Made by a program: the position numbers and the translations under genes
In this document: positions 1 through 10,682 of the stretch, piece after piece
Numbering within the stretch: position 1 is the first letter of the stretch
Layout of the letters: each line of letters begins with the position of its first letter
The notes under the pieces: generated by a model
The model's input: the letters and a program-made list of their open reading frames with translations, nothing else
Databases searched by the model: none
Told to the model about the DNA's origin: nothing
Assembly (NCBI GenBank): GCA_019054805.1
Contig: JAHQIY010000003.1
Span: 6,386,001-6,450,000, forward strand
DNA: 64,000 nucleotides
Direction: 5' to 3'
Source: Brachionus manjavacas
Taxonomy: Eukaryota > Rotifera > Eurotatoria > Ploima > Brachionidae

Positions 1-558
1 GTCGGACACCGGACCAAACGAGGCCATCAGGGCCTCCTTTTTGTCCGGCTTAGAGCACGACCTGGTCAGCAGAGGCTTTTTGGTGCTCGACTCGTCCTCG
101 TAAACCTCCTCAATGTCCACTTCTTCTTCCTCGCTGGTCAAACAGGCCTCGTACTGATTGGAAAACGAGTGCGAAAAGCTTCTCTTTTTGCGTCTTCGCT
201 TTTCTTTGGCGTTGAGCACGATCGATGAAGACGGGGACAATTTTTGCTTGCTCCCAGTGAACAGCTTTTTCACTGACGACTTAAAGTCGCTGAGTATCAC
301 GGAGTTGTTGGCTGGCGTGTTGTTTGAATTTGAATTTATTCGAGAGCTTGGGTAATTGGTATTGAACGAGTTGGTGCGTAGGCGGCGCACCACCTGGTTG
401 TCTTTGTTCAGCTCTTTCAGCTCTAGGTCGTAGGGTTTTACTGAATTGGACCTAGACAAGCTTTTGTAGTCGCCGTTTACCAGCTGGTCGAACACGTCTC
501 TGTCGTCGCTCAGTTTCGAGCTGAGCTGGTCCGCCTCATTTTGGTACTCAGATCCCAT
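1..558 (-). CDS. N-terminal part of an unrecognised Ser-rich basic/acidic protein (runs off the window)
   Basis: An uninterrupted minus-strand frame of 186 codons runs from an ATG at 558-556 (GTC before ATG, a purine at -3) to the window edge, so the gene is cut at its C-terminus or at an intron beyond base 1. The protein starts MGSEYQNEADQLSSKL. It has a patch rich in Ser/Asn, a strongly basic patch (KEKRRRKKRSFSHSFS), then an acidic run (TSEEEEVDIEEVYEDE). There is no signal peptide or membrane segment in this part. The composition suggests a mostly disordered intracellular N-terminus. The exon is much richer in G+C than the DNA beyond it, and synonymous choices favour C/G, unlike the mobile remnants in the window. 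Sequence just outside the ATG drops at once to AT-rich non-coding. I do not recognise the family. The coding call is firm; the function is unknown. Confidence 0.8.
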   Translation of the reverse strand, partial: MGSEYQNEADQLSSKLSDDRDVFDQLVNGDYKSLSRSNSVKPYDLELKELNKDNQVVRRLRTNSFNTNYPSSRINSNSNNTPANNSVILSDFKSSVKKLFTGSKQKLSPSSSIVLNAKEKRRRKKRSFSHSFSNQYEACLTSEEEEVDIEEVYEDESSTKKPLLTRSCSKPDKKEALMASFGPVSD

Positions 559-1937
559 GACAAAAAATTTAATGAGATTCAACTAACTCTATTTGAAAAT
601 GATTAAACTAAGATTTAGAACTTTTAATGTTTTTTTATTAATTAAAATTAGCAACAATTAAAAGTCTCTTTTTTGGTCTAAACTTAGAATTTTGAAAAAA
701 AATTTTTTCTTAAAATAAAAAAAACGGTTTTTGGAAAATTTTCAAATCGAAAGATTTGAGCGAATTTTCCTTTTACTGAGAAAAAACTGACTCAGAATCA
801 AACCAGAGACCACAGTGGCTATGAGAATTTTTGTATCAATAACTGGATCTCTTAGAAGATCTTAGCTAAACACATAAGTAGTGTCAAGAACGTACAAAAA
901 TCGTATACGTGTATTTAGATCGAATTTGTTCTAATAAAATGAAATTCATAAATAAATAAATTATAATAATTTTTTTCTTTTGATAGCAAGCTCTAGTGAA
1001 CTCTAACACTAGATTTAGTAAAAATTACTAATTTGAATGATGATGATTGATGATAGTTTTGAAAAAAAAACTGGCTGCCACAAAGGTCACATTTATCTGT
1101 TTAAATCGTGGCAAGTATTTGAAACCAGTTTTAGAAAAATATCAATTGAAATTGGACAAATTTTTTAGTGACAAGTCTTACATTTATTTCTGAAAATTTC
1201 TGTATAGCTAGACATACTTTGAACGGTTGATTAGGAGGTGACTGAGCCTAAATATTCGTTCATTAAAAAAAATGTTTGTTTTTAATTTATTTACAGCAAA
1301 AAGCTCTCATTATTCTGCCAAGTCTATCTTACTCTACCAATAAATTACCAGGTTATATAATTTATTCTCAATCAACCTTTTACATACGCTTAATTAAAGT
1401 ATGATTAAAATTAAATCAATAACTTAAATTACGTCTATTTTTAAATTTTGGAAAATATTCTTGGAGAGATTTTTTTTACAAAATATTTTCTATGACTAAT
1501 TGTTGCAAAAAAAAGGAGTATCATTTTTACTTCCTAAACTATTGTCTCGGATTTCTTCAAAATTTTACACACCATTAGTTCTTAATTTTATTGATACATT
1601 TTATCAATAGAATCACAGTCATTAAGAGTGAAAATGATTTGGCGTTTTAAACATTATTCGGATATATTCTAATATTTAATTTTACCATATAAATTTTTTA
1701 AATTAAATTGTTCATTTTGGAAAAAATGATTTAATTTTAAAATAAAACTTTATTGCTTGAAATATTTTTTTGGTGGTTATTTTGCAAAGGGTATTGACTT
1801 TACTCTTCACATTTTTATCATAAAAAATGCTTTAAAACAGTTTATAAAACATTAAAAAAATGTAATAATCTCTAAAAAGAATCTTGGATCTATTGCATAA
1901 TGTGACCAATGGTCATCATCTGAAATACGAAGAATAA
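559..1937. other. AT-rich stretch without recognisable gene
   Basis: No exon-like rise in G+C and no frame with protein-like composition was seen on either strand. It contains the 5' side of the minus-strand gene that starts at 558. No clear TATA box could be singled out because TATA-like words are everywhere. Confidence 0.5.
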
Positions 1938-2048
1938 TCGAGTAATAAACGAATTCCTGTGAAATGTCCAGGATGTGGAAATTATTTTGAACGTAGAGAA
2001 CTAAAGACTCATTCGGTGAAAAAGCATTTATCATTAACTAACGATTAA
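1938..2048 (+). pseudogene. Orphan zinc-finger fragment (TRAF-type or C2H2-like)
   Basis: A 37-codon open stretch reads IPVKCPGCGNYFERREL followed by KTHSVKKH. It therefore has the spacing C-x2-C-x11-H-x4-H. The CxxCG...RREL..H pattern resembles TRAF-type zinc fingers; an ordinary C2H2 finger is the alternative. The frame is closed by TAA on both sides, has no ATG, and no convincing splice acceptor or partner exon was found. It is best treated as a relic or a single exon of an unrecognised gene. The last codons lie in the left arm of a short imperfect hairpin (about 2013-2070). Confidence 0.35.
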
Positions 2049-2427
2049 TGATTAATGCTTTTACACGGCGTAAAATAAATTGTAATAACAAAAATATTTA
2101 AAAAAAACAAAAATACTGAAGTAAATGTCAATTTTATTGAATATAGTTTAAAATAATATAAATTATCAGTTATAACTGAACTAGTATCTTTTTTAATCTT
2201 GGATACTCTGATTTATTTAAAACGAAACCATTAATATTATTAAATCAAACCAATTATGCTTTGATAAAAAAATTATCGAAATCAGCTAAGGATTTCGGTA
2301 TATTCTTTCAAAAAATATCTTATAAAAATTTAAATGAGAATTATGTAACTTTAAAGAAATCACTATGAATTTACCGCTTGAACGTCTAGTTGATCCAAAA
2401 ATTACAGCAAATGTTTTGTCTAGGCAA

Positions 2428-2675
2428 CCTATCTCCTTTTCAAGTACCTTTTTTAGCAGCGGCTCCGATATGACAAAGAGGCTACTGCATCGAGTTGATC
2501 ATCTACACCGCTTATTATTACCCAGTCGAAATAGGTCTTCCTATTTTTATGATGAAAGAGGTCTAAACATTCGCCCCGTATTGCAGAGATATTTTGAAGA
2601 TTTTTTTACCCTCAGCGGGTTTTGAACCCTCGATCCTCTGCTTGCATAACAAGCAAACCATTCGGCTATACGGGC
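2428..2675 (-). mobile_element. tRNA-derived SINE, copy 1
   Basis: On the minus strand the element begins with a tRNA-like head (about 2675-2607): GCCCGTA, an A-box-like TAGCCGAATGG, an anticodon-stem-like TGCTT..AAGCA enclosing a 7-base loop, and a B-box-like GGTTCAAAACC. The downstream body is not tRNA-like but is shared with the copy at 46863-47146. Shared body with a degenerate tRNA head is what defines a SINE and argues against a functional tRNA gene. This copy keeps the fullest head and lacks the last bases of the body seen in copy 3. A reading frame covering it on the plus strand is incidental. Confidence 0.8.
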
Positions 2676-3392
2676 TATGTTGGATCACTTATGCAACTTT
2701 CTAAAGAAACAAAGTTAACAAGAGAAGCTTTTGATCGAAAATCTTAAATTTGAAAAAATAGGTAATATAACTTAGGAAGAAATGCAATATCAGATATGTT
2801 ATAAAAATAATATCAAAAATTGGTAATTAAACAAGCCGAAAGCTATCTAAAAATCATTAGTATGTTCAGTCTTGAGCTAATTATTCTTCTGTGATCTGCT
2901 TTCAGTAGCACTGAACAAAAAAAATTGAATTTATCCTAAGGATTTGATGCTACATCTAATTCTAAACTTTCGAGTGGGTATTTTATTTATATTTTTAAAT
3001 AAATTAAAATAATTCCTAAAAAGTACACAGCTTTATTTTAAAAATTAAAATATAAATTTATTTAATTATTTGGAAACTTTTTCAATCAAATTATCTTCAT
3101 TTGATGTAAAACTGAGCAAATCTAACTTTTTATTAAATTGTAATAATCAATAATTTACTTAGATGATTATTAATTTTAATAATTTACTTAAATTTAACTT
3201 ATTTGTAGAAAGAATTAAAAGGTCAGAAAATCATTGTATTTTTAACTCATTTAAGTTATGAAATAAATTTCAAGAAATATTTTTTTTTCTATTAACGATT
3301 TTTCACAAGTTTAAAAAACAATAAAATAATAATTTTTTTTTAAATTTAAAATTCAATCAAGTCTTAATATCACTTAAACTTGTTTTAAATAA

Positions 3393-3574
3393 TAATTGTC
3401 CCTTTTCTTTCTTAGCGGATAATGGGGAGGTGCTCATCTCCTTTTCTAGTACTTTTTTTCGAGCAACGGCTCCGATTTGACACAAAGGTTACCGCAGTTA
3501 TTACCCTGTCCAAACTTTGAACTCTCGATCTTCTGCATTCATGACTAACACACAAACCATTCGGCTATAAGGGC
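3393..3574 (-). mobile_element. tRNA-derived SINE, copy 2 (internally deleted)
   Basis: The same family as the element at 2428-2675. It has a degenerate tRNA-like head (about 3574-3510) and the 3' body including the GATGAGCACCTCCCCATTATCC-like tail. About 100 bases of the central body are missing. The head carries several substitutions, so it cannot be an active tRNA. Confidence 0.75.
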
Positions 3575-6384
3575 TATATAAAATTGTCTTTTAGAAAAAT
3601 TATTGGTTTGAACACATATTTGTTTCATAAGATTAAATCTATTGATTGTAAATGAGTAAAGCTCGCTTGGTTTTAAATTCAAATAAAAAAATTCAGTCAA
3701 TTTTACCAATTTAATTTCTAAATAAAATCTTTCTTTAAAACATTTATTTTTAAATCTTTATCATTCTTTGATAATCAATCAGTCACTTCAAATTATTCTT
3801 TGTCTTAAATATATTTAAAAAATTCAAAATGCCAATGCAAAATCTTTTTATAAACTTATAAATGTTAAAAAAGATCACAAGCTTATATTATAATTGTGTA
3901 ATTTTGAAATTTAAATTATGCTAAAATATTTTAAATGGAAGAAAAAATCTGAAAAAAAGATTGCTTAATATTGATGAGAATACTGTATTTTTAAGGTGTT
4001 GGTTTATTAAAATGATTTTACCAAAATTTATCAGAACGAATTATTTATTCAAAATAAAATGGACCGATAACTAACGAGACTTCCTTCTTAATTTTGAATT
4101 TCTGTCAGAATAAGATTTTGTTTTATTAGCCTGCTAAATGTTTTCCAAATAGCTTAAAATTTTTTATTACGGAGTTAAATTAATGTTACGAAATTATTGA
4201 AAAATTTTGCAATAATTAATTTGTTGTTTTTCTTTAAAATTTTCTTTAAATTTTTATTAGATAAAATTCATTGAACATGTGAAAAAATTGAAATCAACAT
4301 CCATGATTCGAATTTTTTTCAAAATTAATTTTAAATTAAAATCTATAATTTAAAGAATTTAGAAGAAAATTGGCAAAATTATTATTAGCTTTTGTCAGTT
4401 ACTAAATTATTTATGGAAATTTAAAGAGCCTTAAATACATCAAAAATTGACACCAGTTTTTACAATTTATTATCTATTTCAAGTTGTGTCTAAAATATAT
4501 TAAATTAGATCGAATATTTAAATTTACTTAGGATGACACTTAATACTCTTTTATCAATAAAGTTCTATATATAAATTAATACGTATTTAATTTATAATTT
4601 TAATTTTCTTCATTAAAAAAATCATTAGTTGCCTAACAAAAATTTTTATGCGAAATATTAAAATTATCTATTTTGTATGCAGAAAAATGCAAATTTAAGC
4701 CTAGCAGTTTAAGTCGTCTCTAAAATTAATAAAAATTTTCTTATCTAATAATAATAGTATTTAATTGATACAAATTTAGGACTTGAGTATTTAAAAAAAA
4801 TATGCCGCCAATATTAGTTCAGAATTACGTCTTTTTTACCTTTTAAATTTTTTTTTCTTCATATTAAAAATTTTCGAACCTCATTAAAATTGTTTAGTAA
4901 CCGAATTAAAATAAAAAAAATCTTGAATTTACTAGAAGATTCTGTTTTAGAAACAAAGCTTGATTAACAGAATAAAATTAATTTTTTCCTACTTTTTCAT
5001 TATCGTACATTACGAAAATTTTTTTAAAAATTATAATAAACAATTTTTTTTTCATTAAAAATGAAAATTTTGAAATCTTTGAAATCTTTGACGATGAAAT
5101 TATAGAAAATTAATCATTATTTATCATTTCTTACCTCAAATATTCAATGCTGTCATTAAATTAGAAATGATTACATGTCATTAAATCTTTTACTTAAATT
5201 TTAATTATGAACAAAATTTCAATTTAAAATTTTAGTTTTTAAATATTTTTTGCAATTCACCTTTAATTAAATAGAATTTTTTGAATGGCGTTTATTTTAG
5301 TCGTTTTAGTTTGGCTATAAGGCTTGATAGATGTAAATATATTGTTAAGAGATTTTGAAGATTTCAAGTTTCTGTGAGTTTATTTTGATTGCTTTAATTT
5401 AGCAATTTTTTAAGAATATGAAAATTATATAAAGTAAACAAGCTTTTAGCTGCTTCTATATGTTAAAACAAGCTGTATTCTTATAAGAAATTTCTGTAGA
5501 AAAGCTTTTTTGTTTTTAAATACTAGAATTATATTTTATTAGTTCGAGTAAATTTTTTAATTAATAAAGTTCATCTTTTTTAAATTTCATGATGAGTCTT
5601 CATCTATTTTAAATATCACAAAGAAAAGAGTTTAAATTCAAATTTTAAAATTTAAGCTTCATAAATAAAAGTTTAATAATTTTTACATAAATCATTATTA
5701 TTATTATTTAGAAATTCGGAATTTTGAAAATTTATTATTATTAAATTTAATTAAGATTTTTAAATCTAAATATTGAAACAAATCAATCGTAACAGTAAAA
5801 AAAATTATCAACGTTAGGATGTTTATAAAATATTTATACATTTAAAGTTTTTGATCAAAGAGAATTAAAAATGTAATTTAATATATTTTTAAATATAAAG
5901 ATTGTTTGAAAAACCTATTATGCTTGAATTTTTGAGAGCTAAAATTTTATAATGAAAAAAAAAAAACAATGAATAAAAATAATCAATATTTTCTTGTTTC
6001 AACTAATGAGTCTTTCTTGAAAAATAATTGCCTAATTGATTTATTTAAAAATTTTAATTTTTATTTTATAAGATTATTTAAAAGGAAATAGTTTTTAAAT
6101 AAAAAATGATTAGATTTATATATTTTTTTAAATGAAATTTTAAAGAAATACGAATTATTTTGGTAAAAATTTCTGTTGCCATTTTCCTTAAAAATTAAAT
6201 TAAAAAAAAGAAATAAACAATCTATCTTGAGTAGACATAATTTAAAAAACAAGAGTAAGAATTGTTAATTTAATTTGAATAAAATACATTCTAAATTGTT
6301 ATATCATCAAATGAATTATTGATATTTTTTTTTAAATCACATGAAATAGAAGATAAAAGTTTCAAATGTAAAAAAAGTATTTAC
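3575..6384. other. Long AT-rich gene-free stretch
   Basis: Nothing exon-like was seen on either strand. In particular, the downstream exons expected for the spinster-type first exon at 6385-6619 (minus strand, so they should lie here) were not found. Confidence 0.5.
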
Positions 6385-6619
6385 CGGCTATTGTGAATCT
6401 ATCGCTGTAATTTATAAGGTTCAATGTAAACATAATAACAAGAGTAACATAACTTGATTTTTTGTTTTGATTCGGGTTTTTATTTGTAGTAATTAGACTG
6501 GTTGATGACTGAGCCGTAGAGAGATTTGAGTCCGAGTTGACTTCAAAAGCGATTACTTGCCGATCGGTTTCCATTTTAAAACTTTCTAAATTAATATTTT
6601 CTTTTTGCTTGAATTTCAT
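6385..6619 (-). pseudogene. Orphan first exon of a spinster-type (MFS) transporter
   Basis: An ATG at 6619 opens 78 codons. The first ~50 are hydrophilic, rich in Ser/Thr/Asn (cytoplasmic N-terminus). They are followed by the start of transmembrane helix 1, YVTLVIMFTLNLINYSDRFT, then IAG. The helix with N-L-x-N-Y-x-D-R-[FY]-T-[IV]-A-G is characteristic of the spinster/SPNS family, lysosomal or plasma-membrane major-facilitator transporters for lysolipids and sphingosine phosphate. The exon ends at 6385 in a good donor (G|GTAAAT, phase 1). The family normally continues VLPDIQ and 11 more helices, but no continuation exists in the following ~5.8 kb before another gene begins. Either this is a truncated gene copy or a very large intron separates it from the rest, which would be out of line with the ~50-base introns nearby. 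The exon call is good; whether it is functional is open. Confidence 0.6.
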
Positions 6620-7841
6620 TTTAGATATAATAAGTTTAAAATAAAAAAGTTAAAATTTACTTTTTTATCAATAATAGCTTATCAAATATATTCGACGTAG
6701 ACTCTTTTTTTGAAAGATTAAAAATTCAGTTTTCCATACATTTAACTAAAAAAAAACATTTAATACCCTTAATCTAACTATGTGTCTTAGATTTTAAAAT
6801 ATCAGGTGATATTTTTAGATTTTTAGAAAAATTGTTTCGTAACACATGAAATAATTATTTTCATTTTGTATTTTTAAAAATAAATAATTTGATTACAGTA
6901 ACCTATTTAAATTTTGAGCATAAACAAAATTTTAAAACAATTTTAAAGTGAAAAATTTCCAAGTTACTAATTTATTGTTTAAATTGTATAAAATGTCAAA
7001 TTAGTTAAATAAAGCACCGTTTTAGCAATAAAATTTTACGCAATTAGATTATTTGAGTTAGAATTTGTACAGAGAATAAATTAACTTTTTTATTTAAATC
7101 GTTTATTTGTTAGATGTATGCTAAAAAATTATGAAGATAAAAAATTTATATAATGTAATTAAAATGTCTGAAACCATTTGCGCTCTTCTTTCATGTCAAA
7201 ATAATTGAAAAATATAAATTTTCGAATAGAAAAACAAATTTAGATAAAGTTTAGGTCACTCGCTATTTTCTTTTAATAAGATAAATTTAGAATATAATTT
7301 GAAAAATAGAAATTTTGATCTAAATAAATTTATATATTTGCTTTTAATAATAAATTTATCCCTATATTACATTAATAATCACTATTTGAAAAGTTCTTAA
7401 AGCATAATTGAACACATCTTTGGGCCATAATTATTAAATTTATTTAACGACTATTTTTTAGCATTTCCTGGTAAATATTTGAAGTCTAACTTCCGAATTC
7501 TAATCGTCTGTCATCTTAAGATGTTTAACAAATGATATTAGAGTCATTTGATAAAGATAAACATTTTTTTGTATTTAAAGATATCATGATTAGGATATCA
7601 AATACCAATTTCAAATGTCAAATGGTGACATTTGATTTTAAAATTTATTCAAATTATAAATAATCCTTTAAAGAAACAATACTGAACGAATTAATGTAAT
7701 TTAAATTAAAAATAAAACTCTTTGACTTAAGCCTAAAAAAAACTTAAAAGTGAATTTAAAATACATTATTTACTATTCTGGGTGTCAAATACAGTGAACC
7801 AAAATTTCAAATTAATTTCGGAAATTTTTGTAAATTCAAGA
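6620..7841. other. AT-rich stretch without recognisable gene
   Basis: No exon-like sequence was seen. It includes the upstream flank of the spinster-type exon. Confidence 0.45.
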
Positions 7842-7912
7842 AATAATAATAATAATAGTTTAGGCTGGATTAGGATTAATCCTGCGAGTCAGGGGTTTCC
7901 TCACTATGAAAG
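7842..7912 (-). mobile_element. Possible retroelement 3' end with (TTA)n tail
   Basis: Read on the minus strand, a locally G+C-richer stretch (GACTCGCAGGATTAATCC) ends in a run of TTA triplets at 7857-7842. The arrangement matches the triplet tail of the LINE end at 9062-9232. No coding remnant is recognisable, so the call rests on tail and composition only. Confidence 0.3.
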
Positions 7913-8993
7913 CCGATTTTTGATTTCTTTTTTATATTTGTCGTAATTCGCTTTTATGTCGTTATTGATGCTTCTTGAATGTTCTTGATGGATTGAATTA
8001 CTGTAATATCCGAAATTATCAATTTCTAACCATTTTTTTTTAAATATTTTAAAGACTTGAAATTTTTTCTAATTTTTCTGATTTTAAAGACAATCGTGAC
8101 GATTTGAGTTTAACATGTGATCAATAAAAAAGTTTAAAGAAAATAATTTAAATATTTATCAAAACAAAAAAAACAGAATTTCAAAATAATTATTATTTTC
8201 AAAATTAACCATCATGAATTCTTGTTTTATTATCACTCATTATTATATTTCATTCTGTTTTGTATAGCACATATATTTTAAAATTGACATTTTTAGTTTT
8301 ATGAAAGGATGTTTTAGTTTTTTAATAATTATGATCAAATTTGTTAAAATGAAACGAACAAAAAAAGAATAGAAACTATTTGTTCCATTATTTGTGTAAT
8401 GTTTGAAAACTTAAATAATCTAGCAAAACGGGTCATTTTTTAGATATTATTAATATTTTGTAAAGTTGAAATTTTATTTTAATCTCAAAAAAGTGATCTG
8501 TTATTTTATGTAAATCAGATTAATTTACGTTAAAAGTAATTCAAAAAAAAAATTTTAAATAAATCACTCCTACCTTAAATCATTTTAAATTTTTACAGAT
8601 TATTTTTTCTTTTATTTAACTTCATTATATTAATTTATATATTAATATAATGAAGTTAAATGACAAATTGGAGTTTTTATTTTTAGAAATGTTTCTATTT
8701 ATTTTGAATTTCATATTTAGTAAAAATTAATTCTTACCGTTTTGACCGTACAGTCAACTGATTCAAAAAACGATTCTATTACAGACAAAACATTTTTCGC
8801 AGAATTGTTAAATAATAATACTTTTTTATCTCTAAAATACATGCCCAAAAAATATGCATTGATAGGATTTATTTAAGAAAAAAATTTTAATAAAATATAA
8901 GAACTTTTTTAATGTTTATTTAGTTATCTATTTTAAAAATATATAAATATTCTAATTAGCTATATTTTGGTATTAATCTCTACAAAGCTGCTA
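7913..8993. other. AT-rich stretch without recognisable gene
   Basis: No supported exon was seen. A perfect AT-rich palindrome lies around 8618-8662 (TTTAACTTCATTATATTAAT and its complement). Confidence 0.45.
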
Positions 8994-9701
8994 CGAAAAA
9001 AGGATTTTAGCATAATTTACGTTAATTTCCGTAATTTTACAAAAATTTAGGATTAGTAACGTAATAATAATAATAATAATAAGGGTCCTATTTCTTTGAA
9101 GTCGAAGTTAGGGACGAGATTGAGTCGCGCCACACGGTCCTTTCTTTTGCCATCGTTGTCCACTGGCCTTTCTTGATTCCTGCCCTTTCCGAATCGCTTT
9201 CGAAGCAGTTGGTCCACTCCAACCTCGGCCGTAAAATACCAAAATTAAAGACATTGTTAATTACTGACATTCAATAATTAAACCATAATACATACGTTTT
9301 AAAGTTTTAAAATTCAAAATTAAGTAATATAATCTGCTATTACATTCAAGCTATTTAAAAAAAAATCATTCAATTAATAATAACCTAATTAACTATTGTA
9401 ATTAAAATAGTTAAAAAAAAATTAAATTTAATCTTCCGGTGTTTTTTGTTATTTTCTGTCTTTGTTTGTTAATAAAAAAAATTAAACTTAAATTAACTAA
9501 TTTTACATTTTTTACTAAAAAATAAGTTATATTTACAAAAATATACAAAATTTTGTATCAAAAAAAGTCTAATATTTCATATAATTCAGTTTAAAAAAAT
9601 TATTGAGAATTAAATTTTTTAATAAATTTTGACCCTTTTTTTACGTTCATTTCCGTAATTTGACAAAAATTAACGTAAATTATGGTAAAATCCTTTTATC
9701 G
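8994..9701. mobile_element. TIR element with TA target duplication (mariner-like MITE), carrying a nested LINE end
   Basis: The left arm at 8992-9027 and the right arm at 9668-9703 are inverted copies matching at 34 of 36 positions (TACGAAAAAAGGATTTTAGC against TACGATAAAAGGATTTTACC, and so on). If the outer TA on each side is the target duplication, the element spans 8994-9701. A second motif, TTTCCGTAATTT followed by ACAAAAATT, occurs just inside both ends in direct orientation. No transposase frame is present, so it is non-autonomous. The nested fragment at 9062-9232 interrupts it. TA duplication points to the Tc1/mariner group by inference. Confidence 0.7.
9062..9232 (-). mobile_element. 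3' end of an RTE-like LINE: C-terminal coding remnant plus (TTA)n tail
   Basis: The minus-strand frame ends with RPRLEWTNCFESDSERAGIK, then GQWTTMAKERTVWRD and a stop at 9090-9088. The pattern W..C...D..R.GI......A..R..WR is the usual C-terminus of many LINE endonuclease-reverse transcriptases. After TAG only GACCC separates the stop from a (TTA)6-7 tail at 9082-9062. A near-absent 3' UTR with a triplet tail is typical of RTE-clade elements (family knowledge). It is heavily 5' truncated and sits inside the TIR element 8994-9701, so it inserted later. Confidence 0.6.
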
Positions 9702-9703
9702 TA

Positions 9704-10682
9704 ACATCACTGTAATTAAAACTTTTTGTATATTTAAAGCTATTTTTACAGACAATAATTTTGTTTATTAAAAGCTTTTTTATTAATTCCCTTTATCGGA
9801 ATACTTTTTAAGAACCAAATCTAAATTATATGTAATTTAAGCAAAAAATTAAAAATGTTTCTTTTTATCAATTTTTAAATGAAATATTTTAAAAGTTTAC
9901 TGGTAATTAAACCATTTTTAAAATGTCTAGAATTTAAATCGCTTTTAGTCAAGATTTAAGCTTCAGTTTTGAATACAGTGTAAACCTAAATACTACTACA
10001 ACTTTGTTTTATCAAAATTTTAATAATCTTTCATTAATAAATAAAGATGATTTAAGTATTTAAAGCTAAAGATTAGCTAAATGAGAATGAATCCTATTAA
10101 ATTGTATACTTTATTGATTAAATTAGTTAAAGAAGTAATTTTAATTCAAAAAAGAAGTAATTAATTTCAAATTTAAATTTTCTATATTTTTGTTGAGGAT
10201 CGGTCAAAAAATCATGAACAATGAATGCAAAAGCTTAAATTTTTTTTTAAATTTCAATCCCAAGAGACCATTCAAATTTCAAGCAAATTTTTTAAAAATT
10301 TGTAAAAATCTCATTTAAATTTAAATAAAGGAAGGTTTAAATTTTGTATCAAATATTTATTTTTCATTTTTTGATAAAACAGTTTGTTTAAATTTTTTGT
10401 AAGTAAGAAAGTTGCATTTTGTTCGATTACCCTCGAAATATATAATAATGTTGCCAAGATATTTTACAACCCATTAAAAAATATTAAAAAACTAACTTTA
10501 CTATCAGCTAAAAAATGAATTAATTTCGAATGCAAATTTCCTACCATATGCACCCAAAATTGAGCATCTACCATACAAATTTCATAATTAGCTAATAATC
10601 AAATGCACAAAAACTTAAACTAAAAAAGACACAATCGGCCTTTAATTTTCAATTAAAAAAAAAAACTTTACGAATTTAAAAG
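9704..10682. other. AT-rich spacer upstream of FBXO9
   Basis: No exon recognised. It must contain the FBXO9 promoter, but no individual element could be singled out. Confidence 0.45.

Noticed and set aside
2607-2675. Possible tRNA gene on the minus strand
   Set aside because: The acceptor stem has a mismatch, and the sequence is the head of a SINE with a shared 3' body in three places.
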